Source: Cysteiniphilum halobium
GTDB lineage: Bacteria > Pseudomonadota > Gammaproteobacteria > Francisellales > Francisellaceae
DNA: 41,788 nt
Direction of reading: 5' to 3'
Assembly (NCBI RefSeq): GCF_003574425.1
Contig: NZ_QLIU01000035.1
Location: 1 to 41,788 of the forward strand
Shown: piece by piece, positions 7,836 to 17,245 of the stretch
Position numbering within the stretch: the first letter of the stretch is position 1
Layout of the letters: every line of letters starts with the position of its first letter
The notes under the pieces: generated by a model
The model's input: the letters and a program-made list of their open reading frames with translations, nothing else
Database searches by the model: none
Told to the model about the DNA's origin: nothing
Position numbers and translations under genes: made by a program

Positions 7836-8131
7836 TTTAATAAGCACAATAACGTATTCAAAGACCTCATAGAGCAGAGATTTTGCTACCTGTTTTCTGA
7901 TGGCAATACTTACCTAAGGTGCTTATAGCTTTAGTTGGCTGGTACAGTGTAAGTTAGAATTCTCTAATGTTGAGCATGTTCGCCAACACAATAGAAGAAT
8001 AATAAGCAAAAGGAACTAGCAAAAGTTGACTCAATAGGGTTAGTAGATCGAATATGTTGCCAATTTTATTTTGGTAACTTTTAATTTGATTCAATTCCTA
8101 ATCTGAAAGAGCGTTCAACAGTTTCTGATCA
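7836..8131 (-). pseudogene. Decayed IS256/mutator-type transposase fragment
   Basis: On the minus strand the peptide NWQHIRSTNPIESTFA can be read around 8018-8070. The phrase TNPIESTFA is characteristic of the catalytic region of IS256 (mutator) transposases. Upstream, TVERSFRLGIESN is followed by stop codons, and downstream the frame shifts repeatedly (pieces such as YKHLR and VLPSENR), so the gene is dead. Outer limits are approximate. No terminal repeats were found. Confidence 0.5.
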
Positions 8132-8188
8132 ATGCTTTTAGGTATTGAGGAGACAATTTATTTAAAAATATATAGAGGATTGATAGAC

Positions 8189-8782
8189 TTGAAAAATATA
8201 TTACTTATAAATGGCAGTAAAAACTTTGGTCATTCTAAAGGGGAATTAAACAATTATTTAAGTGAAGTTTGTGAAAAACACTTAAATGACTTAGGTTTAA
8301 AAGTTAAAAAAACAATGATAGATAGTGGTTATGATATTAACAATGAAATTGATAAGATATTATGGTCTGATGTAATTATTTATCAGATGGCTGCATGGTG
8401 GATGGGTGTTCCTTGGATAGTTAAAAAATACATTGATGAAGTATTTACTATAGGACATGGAAAATTGTATTTAAGCGATGGGCGCAGTCGAGGCGATATT
8501 TCTAAAAAGTATGGCTCTGGTGGACTGCTTCATAGTAAAAAATATATGCTTTCTATCACGTGGAATGCTCCAGAAGAGGCTTTCCTAGATAAAGACCAGC
8601 TTTTTGAAGGAGTAGGCATTGATGGAGTCTATTTACCTGTGCATAAAGCCCATCAGTTTTTAGGGATGACAAGTCTTCCAACTTTCATGTGCAATGATGT
8701 GATGAAAAATCCAAGGATTGAAAGCGATGTATTAAGATATCGTAAACATCTTGATTCTGTTTTTAAGTTAGTAAGAGCATAA
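8189..8782 (+). CDS. mdaB: NAD(P)H:quinone oxidoreductase MdaB (flavodoxin-like fold)
   Basis: A 197-residue FAD-dependent NADPH:quinone reductase that reduces quinones by two electrons and protects against redox cyclers. It follows E. coli MdaB throughout: NILLINGSKNFGHSKG, the MAAWWMGVPWIVKKYIDEVFT segment, KKYGSGGL, SITWNAPEEAF, GVGIDGVYLPVHKAHQFLGM. The open frame begins at 8132, but family alignment points to the TTG at 8189 with GAGG at 8175-8178, ten bases upstream, so the long N-terminal extension is probably not translated. The stop codon forms the first bases of the 90-bp repeat that follows. Confidence 0.93.
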   Translation: MKNILLINGSKNFGHSKGELNNYLSEVCEKHLNDLGLKVKKTMIDSGYDINNEIDKILWSDVIIYQMAAWWMGVPWIVKKYIDEVFTIGHGKLYLSDGRSRGDISKKYGSGGLLHSKKYMLSITWNAPEEAFLDKDQLFEGVGIDGVYLPVHKAHQFLGMTSLPTFMCNDVMKNPRIESDVLRYRKHLDSVFKLVRA

Positions 8783-8869
8783 GAAATTTGTAAGGCTAGC
8801 ACTTTTGCTTACTTTTGGGGCAATGCCAAAAGTAAGTCACATAGCTGTGAAACAGCGGTGAAGAAAAGT
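8780..8869 (+). repeat. 90-bp direct repeat, copy 1
   Basis: It differs from 9296-9385 by a single base (G at 8825, A at 9341), 516 bp apart. It contains an 11-bp-arm hairpin (CTTACTTTTGG / CCAAAAGTAAG) and a smaller one (TCACA-TAGC-TGTGA). It begins exactly at the TAA of mdaB. Confidence 0.9.
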
Positions 8870-9295
8870 CTTAGATGACAGTTGTCCTTGATGCCTTCAT
8901 GCTTATATATTTAATATACTCATATAACCAGCAAATGCTCAGCAGATCTTTGATATGCCCGCCACTGACGTGGCTGATGGCAGTGACTTTTTTCCCGCAA
9001 AAAAGTCACCAAAAAGCTCGCCCTACAAGTTTTGTTAACGCCAATCCTATGGGATTTTTGCAAACTCGTTGCACTCAAACATGCAAAAATCTAATCCATG
9101 GTATTGGGCGCAAAACTTTAATGGGCATCAAGCGCTCATCATAGGTGTTTATTTTACATTTGCTATGTCACATTGATAATGTATGTGATAAATGACATGG
9201 AAAGATTGCCATAACAAATTTTAGTTTTTAAAGCAGATAAGTGCGTAGCATTGTTTGAGTGTAACGAGTTTGCATAGCACCTGTTTTAAAAATGT
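8870..9295. other. Palindrome-rich spacer between the direct repeats
   Basis: I find no convincing gene in these 426 bp. They contain a perfect hairpin at 8983-9009 (GTGACTTTTTT / AAAAAAGTCAC) and a pair of 22-base inverted repeats with one mismatch at 9059-9080 and 9253-9274 (core AACTCGTTGCACTCAAAC). This composition resembles multi-copy interspersed elements of gammaproteobacteria more than coding DNA. The open frame at 8875-9144 lacks a ribosome site and codes nothing recognisable. Confidence 0.6.
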
Positions 9296-9385
9296 TAAGA
9301 AATTTGTAAGGCTAGCACTTTTGCTTACTTTTGGGGCAATACCAAAAGTAAGTCACATAGCTGTGAAACAGCGGTGAAGAAAAGT
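9296..9385 (+). repeat. 90-bp direct repeat, copy 2
   Basis: One mismatch to 8780-8869 in the same orientation. It ends 76 bp before carB, so it lies in or beside the carB promoter region. Confidence 0.9.
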
Positions 9386-9461
9386 ACAAAATAAAAATCG
9401 TCAATTGCCTTTCATAAAAAATTCTTTAGAATGAGGTAACCTCGAACAACGTGAAATTTCA

Positions 9462-12400
9462 ATGATTAATCATCGCGAGCAATTCAAGCATATTCAAAAA
9501 GTTTTACTATTGGGTTCTGGTGGAATCCGCATCTCACAAGCAGGTGAATTTGATTATTCCGGATCGCAAGCTATCAAGGCATTAAAAGAAGAAGGCATCA
9601 AAGTAATTTTGGTTAACCCCAATATTGCAACGATTCAAACAGACCCTGGGATGGCGGATGAAGTTTATTTTGAGCCTTTAGACTTAGCACATGTGACTAA
9701 AATTATTGAGAAAGAAAAACCCGATGCAATTATGCTAAGCTTCGGTGGGCAAACGGCATTAAACTTAGGACTTAAATTAGAAGAAAAAGGAATTTTAGCA
9801 CTACATAATGTCAAAGTGCTCGGCAGTTCAGTACAAACGATCAAAGAAGCTGAAGATCGCGGGCTTTTCAAAGATAAATTAGATGAAATCAATGTTAAAA
9901 CTGCCAAGAGTTTTGTGGCAACGACATTAAAAGACGCCATTACCTCTGCTCAAGAAATTGGTTTTCCATTGATGATGCGATCAGGTTTCTCACTAGGAGG
10001 ATTAGGTTCAGGGATTGTTAGAACGGAAAGCGAGCTTAAACATCGCGTGACCGAAGTTTTAAATGCCACTTCACAAGTATTGATTGAAGAGTGTCTCTTG
10101 GGATGGAATGAGTTTGAATACGAGATTGTGCGCGATATGGCAGGTAATGTACTAACCGTGTGTAATATGGAAAACTTTGATCCGATGGGGATTCACACCG
10201 GTGAAAGTATTGTCGTCTCACCATCGCAATCGCTGAATAATGAAGAATATCATCGCTTACGCAAGATCGCGATTGATGTTGCTAATCACTTTGAGATTAT
10301 CGGTGAGTGTAATATTCAATATGCATTTAATCTTGAGACTTCAGATTATCGTGTGATTGAGATTAATCCACGTCTGTCACGTTCATCAGCTTTGGCATCA
10401 AAAGCCACAGGATATCCACTAGCCTTTATCGCGGCAAAATTGATTTTAGGTTATAACCTGCATGAATTACAAAATGCGGTAACCAAGAAAACGTGCGCTT
10501 ATTTTGAGCCAGCCCTTGATTATATTGTTGTTAAGATTCCACGTTGGGATACGCATAAACTCAAAAAAGCAGAGCGCTTTATCGGTACTGAAATGAAGTC
10601 AGTCGGTGAGGTGATGGCCATTGGGCGATCATTTCCTGAAGGATTACAAAAAGCTGTAGGCATGCTCAATATTGGTGCAGCAGATTTATCAGATTATCCT
10701 TTTGATATCCCTGATCTTGAGCTTGAGATTGAGCGTGCGACTGACCGACGTATCTTCGCACTACATCGCTTTTTTGTGCAAGGTGGTGATATTGAGAAAG
10801 CCTATCAGTTATCAAAGATCGATAAGTGGTTCTTAAACCATATGCATACTATTGCTGAAATGGAAAATCGCTTAAAGAATTTAAATAATCCATTAACTAA
10901 AGAGTTATTAAAAGAAGCGAAAAAGCTTGGCTTCTCTGACAAGTCAATTGCACGTTTTCGTGAGATGGATGTGCAAGCTTTGCGCGCTTGGCGTATTTCG
11001 CAAGGTATTGTGCCCTATGTCAAACAAATTGATACGTTGGCAGGTGAGTTTGAAGCGGAGACGAATTATCTATATATGACGTATCATGGGATTGAGCATG
11101 ACGTAAAGCCATCGGAGATTAAGGCAAGCTTAATTATTGGTTCAGGTCCTTATAGTATCGGCTCATCAGTTGAGTTTGATTGGTGTGGTGTGACCACAGC
11201 GCATACGCTAAAGAAACTTGGTGAGTCGCCAATTATTATTAACTCAAACCCTGAAACGGTATCAACAGATTATGATGAATCTGATCGTTTGTATTTTGAA
11301 CAACTAACGTTTGAACGCGTGCAGGATATTGCTGATTTTGAAAACTTAAAAGGCATTGTCGTTTCCGTTGGTGGGCAGATTGCCAATAACTTGGTCGTAC
11401 CATTGGCAAGAGCGGGTTATCCCATCTTAGGTACCTCACCACAGAATATCAACAAAGCAGAGAATCGTGCAATTTTCTCAACGATGTTAAATGATTTAAG
11501 CGTTGATCAACCACAATGGCAATCAGTGACAACACTTGAAAAAGCCAAAGAGTTTGCAGATAAAGTTAGTTATCCGATTTTGGTGCGCCCATCGTATGTG
11601 TTATCAGGGGCGGCGATGAATGTGATTTATTCAGAAGATGCGCTTGAGCAATACTTGGCAGAAGCGACCTCTGTATCACCTGAGCATCCTGTGGTGATTT
11701 CTGATTTTATCAACAATGCTAAAGAACTTGAGATGGATGGTGTAGCCGAGAATGGTGAAATCGTCATTTATGCGATTTCTGAGCATGTTGAGAATGCTGG
11801 CGTTCATTCAGGTGATGCCACGATTGTATTACCACCGCAAAACCTATATCTTGAGACGATTCGTCGTGCTAAACGTATCACCAAGAAGATTGTCAAAGCC
11901 TTAAATATTTCAGGGCCTTTCAATATTCAATTTATCGCTAAAGATAATAATCTTAAAGTAATTGAATGTAATTTGCGTGCTTCAAGGTCTTTTCCGTTTG
12001 TCTCAAAAGTCACAGGGCACAACTTTATTGAAATTGCGACTGAAGTGATTATGGGTAAATATCAAAAGAAACGTTATAACACACTCGATCTAGATTATGT
12101 TGGGGTTAAAACTTCACAATTTTCGTATAACCGTTTAAAGGGTGCGAACCCTGTGGCACACGTTGAGATGTCATCCACAGGTGAAGTTGGATGTATTGGT
12201 TATGATCTATTAGATGCATTTTATAAGTCATGGCAGGCGACTGAGATGTTTGTCAAACGCAAGAAGATACTGTTATCAATTGGTGGTGATAAGAAGGTTA
12301 AACTCATGCCTGAAATCAAGCGTTTATATGAACAAGGCTGGGAGATATATACGACAACAGGCACGCACCAGTATTTGAATGATCTTGGTATTGAAACCAA

Positions 12401-12680
12401 ATTAACCCACAAGATCAGTGAGTCAGAAGCGCCAAATGTTGAAACAGTAATTGCCGATCATTGTGTTGATTTGATTATCAATATTCCGCGTCGTCAGCAA
12501 CATGTCAGTGATGATAATGTTTCTGATGGCTTTAAGATTCGGCGCCTTGCGGTTGATCATCATATTCCACTGATTACCAATTTGCAGATCGCTGAATTGA
12601 CGTTGCGCTCATTAGCTGAATTGCATGATGCGCCTATTCATGTCAAATCATGGCGAGAATTTATGGAGACTCGTGCTTGA
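9462..12680 (+). CDS. carB: Carbamoyl-phosphate synthase large subunit
   Basis: A 1072-residue synthetase half of CPSase; it makes carbamoyl phosphate from bicarbonate, ATP and CarA-derived ammonia for arginine and pyrimidines. The two homologous ATP-grasp halves start at SGGIRISQAGEFDYSG (~residue 19) and GSGPYSIGSSVEFDW (~560). RSGFSLGGLGSG and RPSYVLSGAAM are the ATP-grasp loops, and the MGS-like regulatory domain spans ~930-1072 (TTTGTHQYL, NIPRR). The wording of the first half (GSQAIKALKEEGI, CNMENFDPMGIHTGESIV, GECNIQYAF, IPRWD) is, from memory, closer to Bacteroidota and eukaryotic CAD-type CPSases than to the CarB of E. coli or Francisella. No carA lies beside it; repeats occupy the upstream side. 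An 11-bp palindrome (GAGGTAACCTC, 9433-9443) precedes the ATG. Confidence 0.96.
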   Translation: MINHREQFKHIQKVLLLGSGGIRISQAGEFDYSGSQAIKALKEEGIKVILVNPNIATIQTDPGMADEVYFEPLDLAHVTKIIEKEKPDAIMLSFGGQTALNLGLKLEEKGILALHNVKVLGSSVQTIKEAEDRGLFKDKLDEINVKTAKSFVATTLKDAITSAQEIGFPLMMRSGFSLGGLGSGIVRTESELKHRVTEVLNATSQVLIEECLLGWNEFEYEIVRDMAGNVLTVCNMENFDPMGIHTGESIVVSPSQSLNNEEYHRLRKIAIDVANHFEIIGECNIQYAFNLETSDYRVIEINPRLSRSSALASKATGYPLAFIAAKLILGYNLHELQNAVTKKTCAYFEPALDYIVVKIPRWDTHKLKKAERFIGTEMKSVGEVMAIGRSFPEGLQKAVGMLNIGAADLSDYPFDIPDLELEIERATDRRIFALHRFFVQGGDIEKAYQLSKIDKWFLNHMHTIAEMENRLKNLNNPLTKELLKEAKKLGFSDKSIARFREMDVQALRAWRISQGIVPYVKQIDTLAGEFEAETNYLYMTYHGIEHDVKPSEIKASLIIGSGPYSIGSSVEFDWCGVTTAHTLKKLGESPIIINSNPETVSTDYDESDRLYFEQLTFERVQDIADFENLKGIVVSVGGQIANNLVVPLARAGYPILGTSPQNINKAENRAIFSTMLNDLSVDQPQWQSVTTLEKAKEFADKVSYPILVRPSYVLSGAAMNVIYSEDALEQYLAEATSVSPEHPVVISDFINNAKELEMDGVAENGEIVIYAISEHVENAGVHSGDATIVLPPQNLYLETIRRAKRITKKIVKALNISGPFNIQFIAKDNNLKVIECNLRASRSFPFVSKVTGHNFIEIATEVIMGKYQKKRYNTLDLDYVGVKTSQFSYNRLKGANPVAHVEMSSTGEVGCIGYDLLDAFYKSWQATEMFVKRKKILLSIGGDKKVKLMPEIKRLYEQGWEIYTTTGTHQYLNDLGIETKLTHKISESEAPNVETVIADHCVDLIINIPRRQQHVSDDNVSDGFKIRRLAVDHHIPLITNLQIAELTLRSLAELHDAPIHVKSWREFMETRA

Positions 12681-14620
12681 TTACATTACAAAATATCTCA
12701 TTACAGCGCGGCTTAAAGATATTGTTTGATAATGTGAGCTTCGCGATTTATGATAAGCAAAAAATTGGTCTTGTCGGTGCCAATGGTGCTGGAAAGACCT
12801 CGTTATTTATGCTATTAGCGCAAGGTTTGCAAGCCGATCAAGGTGCACTTGAAATTGCTAAAGGCACGCGAATTGTTACCGTCAAACAAGAAGTGGATGA
12901 CTTAGAGGCTTCTGTTATTGATTATGTTATGCAGGGCAATGCTGAATTACATCAATTAAAGCTGGCAATGGCAAAGGCATTAGCTGATGAAGCCTATGAA
13001 GAGCATGCACGATTGCATGCTGATTTTGAAGTATTAGGTGGTTACCAACTAGAATCACAAGCAGCTCAACTGTTAGATGGCTTAGGCTTTGAGCCACAGC
13101 AGTTGCATGCGCCAGTGAAATCCCTCTCTGGAGGGTGGCGTATTCGCTTAAATTTGGCGCAAGCTTTATTACAACAAGCAGAAATCTTGCTACTAGATGA
13201 GCCAACAAACCACTTGGATTTAGATGCAGTGATGTGGCTTGAGCGTTATTTGCAAAATTACCAAGGCGCTGTTGTGCTTATCTCACATGATCGAATTTTT
13301 CTAGATAATGTGGTTGGGCGTGTTTTATATATTGAAAATAAAGGCATTGATAGTTATACCGGTAACTACTCATCTTTTGAAAAGCAATATCATGAAAAGC
13401 GACTTTTACAACAAAAAGCACATGTCAAACAACAGCAAAAAATCGCGCATTTAGAGAGCTTTGTCAATCGCTTTAAAGCCAAAGCGTCTAAGGCAAAGCA
13501 GGCGCAATCACGCGTTAAAATGCTTGAAAAAATGCAGCGTATCGAAGCCGTACATGACAAGCAAAGTTTCAGTTTTAGTTTTGCTGAGAATGTCAAAATG
13601 CCAACAGGCAGCTTATTAACACTGGAAGATGGTGTATTAGGTTATGGTGATAAGGTGATTCTAAGTGGCCTTAATACCATGATTTTACCCGAGATGCGTA
13701 TCGGTCTTTTGGGTAAAAATGGCGCTGGTAAATCAACCTTTGTCAAAGGACTAGTCGGGGACTTACCCTTATTACAAGGCGAATTTAAAAAACACCCTGA
13801 TCTAAAGATTGGCTACTTTGCGCAGCATTCATTAGATGCGCTTGATTTTAATGCTTCTGCTTTAACACATATGAAGCGTTTAGATGCGAAAGTGACTGAT
13901 GAACAGGCGCGTAAATTTCTCGGGCGATTTAACTTTAGCAATGAAATGGCATTATCTGCAGTCGGTGGTTTCTCAGGGGGTGAAAAGGCGCGTTTAGCAT
14001 TGGCATTAATCGTTTATCAAAAGCCTAATTTTCTGCTATTAGATGAACCAACAAACCATTTAGATATTGAAGTGCGTGAAGCCTTGGCTTATGCGATGCA
14101 ATCTTTTGATGGTGCTTTGGTATTGATATCGCATGATCGTTACTTACTGGAAAGTACCGTGGATGAATATTGGCTAGTAGATCAGGGTCAGGTCAGTGCT
14201 TTTGATGGTGACTTAACAGACTATTATCAATATGTGCTTGAGCAAAAGAAAAAAGATAAGCAAAAAGTGACTTCTGAAGCTATAGATAATAAAGCTTCAA
14301 AAATAACAGATATATCAAAAGCACAAGAGACACCAAAAAATAAAAAAGAATCACGACAGCAGCGTGCGCAGTTGCAGGCAAAGTTAAAGCCACTTATGGA
14401 TAAAATTAAAAAAACTGAAAAGGAAATGTCAACGTTACAAGCACAAAAGGAAGCATTTGATATCAAGCTTCAGGATGAAGCCATTTATCAAGATAAAACG
14501 CAATTAAATGAAGTGCTTAAAGCACATCAACAAACGCAAATGGAGCTTGAAGAAAAAGAATTAACTTGGCTTGAGTTAAATGCGCAGCTGGAAAATGAAA
14601 GTTCAAACGGTGACTTGTAA
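12677..14620 (+). CDS. ABC-F family ATPase (YheS-like)
   Basis: A 647-residue cytosolic protein with two ABC cassettes and no membrane segments, typical of ABC-F ribosome-associated ATPases. Walker A is GANGAGKTS then GKNGAGKST; signatures are LSGGWRIRLNLA and FSGGEKARLALA; Walker B is LLLDEPTNHLD twice. A basic interdomain linker (~residues 235-300, QQKAHVKQQQKIAHLESFV) would enter the ribosomal E site, and a charged coiled-coil tail closes the protein (~545-647). The start is the TTG at 12677, overlapping the carB stop as TTGA, with GGAG at 12665-12668. This makes it translationally coupled to carB; the ATG at 12650 lies inside carB and adds nine unlikely residues. ABC-F proteins ease stalled or early elongation; this subgroup's precise role is not settled. 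Confidence 0.93.
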   Translation: MITLQNISLQRGLKILFDNVSFAIYDKQKIGLVGANGAGKTSLFMLLAQGLQADQGALEIAKGTRIVTVKQEVDDLEASVIDYVMQGNAELHQLKLAMAKALADEAYEEHARLHADFEVLGGYQLESQAAQLLDGLGFEPQQLHAPVKSLSGGWRIRLNLAQALLQQAEILLLDEPTNHLDLDAVMWLERYLQNYQGAVVLISHDRIFLDNVVGRVLYIENKGIDSYTGNYSSFEKQYHEKRLLQQKAHVKQQQKIAHLESFVNRFKAKASKAKQAQSRVKMLEKMQRIEAVHDKQSFSFSFAENVKMPTGSLLTLEDGVLGYGDKVILSGLNTMILPEMRIGLLGKNGAGKSTFVKGLVGDLPLLQGEFKKHPDLKIGYFAQHSLDALDFNASALTHMKRLDAKVTDEQARKFLGRFNFSNEMALSAVGGFSGGEKARLALALIVYQKPNFLLLDEPTNHLDIEVREALAYAMQSFDGALVLISHDRYLLESTVDEYWLVDQGQVSAFDGDLTDYYQYVLEQKKKDKQKVTSEAIDNKASKITDISKAQETPKNKKESRQQRAQLQAKLKPLMDKIKKTEKEMSTLQAQKEAFDIKLQDEAIYQDKTQLNEVLKAHQQTQMELEEKELTWLELNAQLENESSNGDL

Positions 14621-14673
14621 TTTGCTTCTTTTACTGAAAAACTATTATTTTGTCCTTATCTGGATTATAACCC

Positions 14674-15621
14674 ATGAAACTAAACAATTACGCTGTTATT
14701 AAGTCATTTTCTATTATTGTGATATGTGGTGCGCTAGTAGCATTATGTTTACCGGATATCTTCACGCCATTGAAAGCACTTATTCCTTTATTTCTAGGGA
14801 TTATCATGTTTTTGGTTGGTATTAATGTGACACTAAAAAACATGCAGCAAATTATCAAAATAAAGGGACGTTTTGTGGTGATGATCGTGTTGAAGTCGTT
14901 TGTTATCGCGCTGATTGCTTACATGATCGGCAGAATACTTCAGTTAGATAGCTATGCATTAATTGGTCTTGTAATTGTGGGTGCCTGCCCTGGCGGGACG
15001 GCGTCTAATGTAATGTCATTATTATCCAAAGCAAATCTCGCATTAACTGTTAGCCTTACTTTGGTAACAACACTATTAGCGCCCATTGTTATGCCATCGA
15101 TATTGTATTTATTTTTGCATAAAACAGTAACGATTCCTTGGGTTGGTATTTTGACAACTACTTTCATGATTGTTGTATTACCAATACTGGCAGGTATTTT
15201 GTTTCAACGCTATGTAGCATTAAAGCCACATACTTTAAACAGAGTTTCATTGCTTGCTATTATAACGATTGTTATCGTTGTCATGATTGTTGTAGCACTC
15301 AATAAAGAGGCGTTATTTCACGTTTCTTTAAAACTATGTGTTGCCGTTGTATTGTTACATATCTTAGCATCGGCTGTGGGCTATCTTTTAGGAAAATTAT
15401 TAAACTTGGATCACCAAAGTGCGTTGGCATTGTTATTTGAATTTAGTATTCTTGATGTTGGTTTAGGTATCGTTATTGCCATTTTGTTTTTTGGTAAATT
15501 AGCAGCTATTGCAGGGACATTATATGCCGTGTGGCAAAATATTGCAGGGCCTATATTGGTAAGTTTGTTATCCGGTGTTAAACAGAATCAAATGGCTGAA
15601 ACAGTAAGCAAATTCTCATAA
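14674..15621 (+). CDS. Bile acid:sodium symporter (BASS/SBF) family transporter
   Basis: A 315-residue inner-membrane protein of about ten hydrophobic helices. The two BASS crossover motifs are present: GACPGGTASNVMSLLSKANLALTVSLT (~residues 103-129), and EFSILDVGLGIVIA (~262-275) in place of the common E..MQN.GL. The usual glutamate at the sodium site is kept, but the adjacent QN is changed to LD, which may alter cation coordination. Relatives carry pantothenate/ketopantoate, pyruvate or other organic anions with Na+; the substrate cannot be predicted. It stands alone, 53 bp after the ABC-F gene. The following 261 bp (15622-15882) carry three ACATGTA motifs (near 15713, 15830 and 15842). Confidence 0.85.
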   Translation: MKLNNYAVIKSFSIIVICGALVALCLPDIFTPLKALIPLFLGIIMFLVGINVTLKNMQQIIKIKGRFVVMIVLKSFVIALIAYMIGRILQLDSYALIGLVIVGACPGGTASNVMSLLSKANLALTVSLTLVTTLLAPIVMPSILYLFLHKTVTIPWVGILTTTFMIVVLPILAGILFQRYVALKPHTLNRVSLLAIITIVIVVMIVVALNKEALFHVSLKLCVAVVLLHILASAVGYLLGKLLNLDHQSALALLFEFSILDVGLGIVIAILFFGKLAAIAGTLYAVWQNIAGPILVSLLSGVKQNQMAETVSKFS

Positions 15622-15882
15622 GTAACTTCAGTATTAAGAATGAATGTGCGTTACTATAATTATTTAATGGAAATATGCACTTGCAGCATTCGATGCATTA
15701 AGTTTAATCTAACATGTAGATAAATTACGCAATAAGAAAGGATGTTATTTATTTTTAGAATGAGCATAATGATTATGCTTGTATTGGCTTGATTACATGA
15801 CCAGATTCAGTAAAATTTCTTCGTCTTACATGTAGATTAAATACATGTATAAAGGAGTGTGTTTTGTTGAAAGAGGGAAAAC

Positions 15883-17220
15883 ATGAGAAAAATATATAAA
15901 TTATCATTTTTGGCAGTCACTTTTGCTGTGGCATGCCGTCTTGAGGCGGCAGGCTTTCAGGTCAATGAAAATAGTGCTTATTTACAAGGGATGGCAATGG
16001 CAGGAAGTGCAGCAAGTCCAGACGATGTCAGTAGTATCTTTAATAATCCAGCCAACTTAGGTTTTGTTAAAGATAGTAGTGTTTACATTAGCGGTAGTTA
16101 TATCTTACCCAGTGTGACAATGACCGGTGCGCAAGCAAGTCATGGTGTGCATTACAGTACAATCCCCTTTGCAGATGATCCGGTATCTGGCGCATCATCA
16201 CAAAATAGTGTGGTTAAGGGTGCGCTCGTCCCTAACCTATATGGAGCATGGCGTATTAATGATCGATTAGCTGCGGGTGTTTCCTTAACAGTGCCATGGG
16301 GAATGACTACAAATTATGATGATAATTCTGTCGTGCGTTATGCTGCACAGACAACCTCTATTGAGGTGGTTAATTTAACACCTGAAATTGCATTTAATAT
16401 TATTCCGGAGATCTCGATTGCTGCAGGCTTACAGATCCAATATGCCAGTGCAGAGTTTTCAAACTATGATGGTGAGTTAGCTGCACCTACAGATCAAGCG
16501 ACCGATATTCGTGGTAATGGTTGGGGGGTTGGTGGAATCTTTGGTGTGATGTTTCACCCAACGAAAGCGACTTATTTGGGCTTGAGTTATCGCACATCTG
16601 TTAAAATGAATATCGATGGGCGTGGGAACCAATATTTAGTACCAGGCGGGATTACCCCACCTATACCAGGCTTTCCCTATAACAGTCATATTTCCGATGC
16701 ATCAACCTCTTTTAGAACCCCTGGGGTGATTAACTTTGGTCTTACTCAGGATATCACACAAAAATGGCAGGTCAGAGGTACTGTACAATATACGATGTGG
16801 AGCACACTAGATAAGCTGACTATTGACATGCCAGGGGCTTATGCAACATCGTCAAGTATACACCTAGGTTGGAAAAATAGCTGGTTATTCTCATTAGGTA
16901 CTGATTATAAGATTACCCCGCATTGGTCGGTCAGAACAGGTGTAGCCTATGACCAAACACCAACAGTGTCAGAAACAAGAGATGCACGAATGCCAGATAG
17001 TAACCGTATCTGGGTGACATTAGGTGGTACGTATCACGTTAATAATCATTTCTCCATTGATGCAGTTTATGAACATATTTTCATGCTAAATCAAAGTATC
17101 AATGTCACTGAATATAGTGGTTCAAATACAAATGTTCCAAATATTGAACAAAATAAGGTATCAGCAGATTATCGAGGCTTTGCTGATATTATTGGTTTGG
17201 CACTTAGATATAAATTCTAA
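15883..17220 (+). CDS. FadL/OmpP1-type outer-membrane long-chain fatty acid channel
   Basis: A 445-residue beta-barrel. The signal peptide ends near residue 22 (RLEA/AGF). The mature N-terminus AGFQVNENSAYLQGMAMAGSAASPDDVSSIFNNPANLGF is the FadL plug signature (GFQ..E.SA, GSAA, NPA.L), and the protein ends in a beta strand with terminal Phe (ALRYKF). FadL channels pass hydrophobic molecules, classically long-chain fatty acids, across the outer membrane. The GDSL lipase gene starts 25 bp downstream on the same strand, so the pair probably forms a 'release and import' unit for lipids. GAGGGA precedes the ATG. The upstream ACATGTA motifs could be an operator, but no regulator is known. Confidence 0.92.
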   Translation: MRKIYKLSFLAVTFAVACRLEAAGFQVNENSAYLQGMAMAGSAASPDDVSSIFNNPANLGFVKDSSVYISGSYILPSVTMTGAQASHGVHYSTIPFADDPVSGASSQNSVVKGALVPNLYGAWRINDRLAAGVSLTVPWGMTTNYDDNSVVRYAAQTTSIEVVNLTPEIAFNIIPEISIAAGLQIQYASAEFSNYDGELAAPTDQATDIRGNGWGVGGIFGVMFHPTKATYLGLSYRTSVKMNIDGRGNQYLVPGGITPPIPGFPYNSHISDASTSFRTPGVINFGLTQDITQKWQVRGTVQYTMWSTLDKLTIDMPGAYATSSSIHLGWKNSWLFSLGTDYKITPHWSVRTGVAYDQTPTVSETRDARMPDSNRIWVTLGGTYHVNNHFSIDAVYEHIFMLNQSINVTEYSGSNTNVPNIEQNKVSADYRGFADIIGLALRYKF

Positions 17221-17245
17221 TTACAGGGAAGAAAAGGGAAGAAAG

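Noticed and set aside
8132-8188. Extended N-terminus of MdaB from the ATG at 8132
   Set aside because: No ribosome site there and no counterpart in the family; the TTG at 8189 has GAGG at proper spacing.
8875-9144. 89-codon open frame in the repeat-rich segment
   Set aside because: It spans a perfect hairpin and inverted repeats, lacks a ribosome site and has repeat-like composition; treated as interspersed repeat, not a gene.
17102-17245. Lipase start at 17102 inside fadL
   Set aside because: Would bury the lipoprotein signal; the ATG at 17246 has a ribosome site and a proper lipobox.
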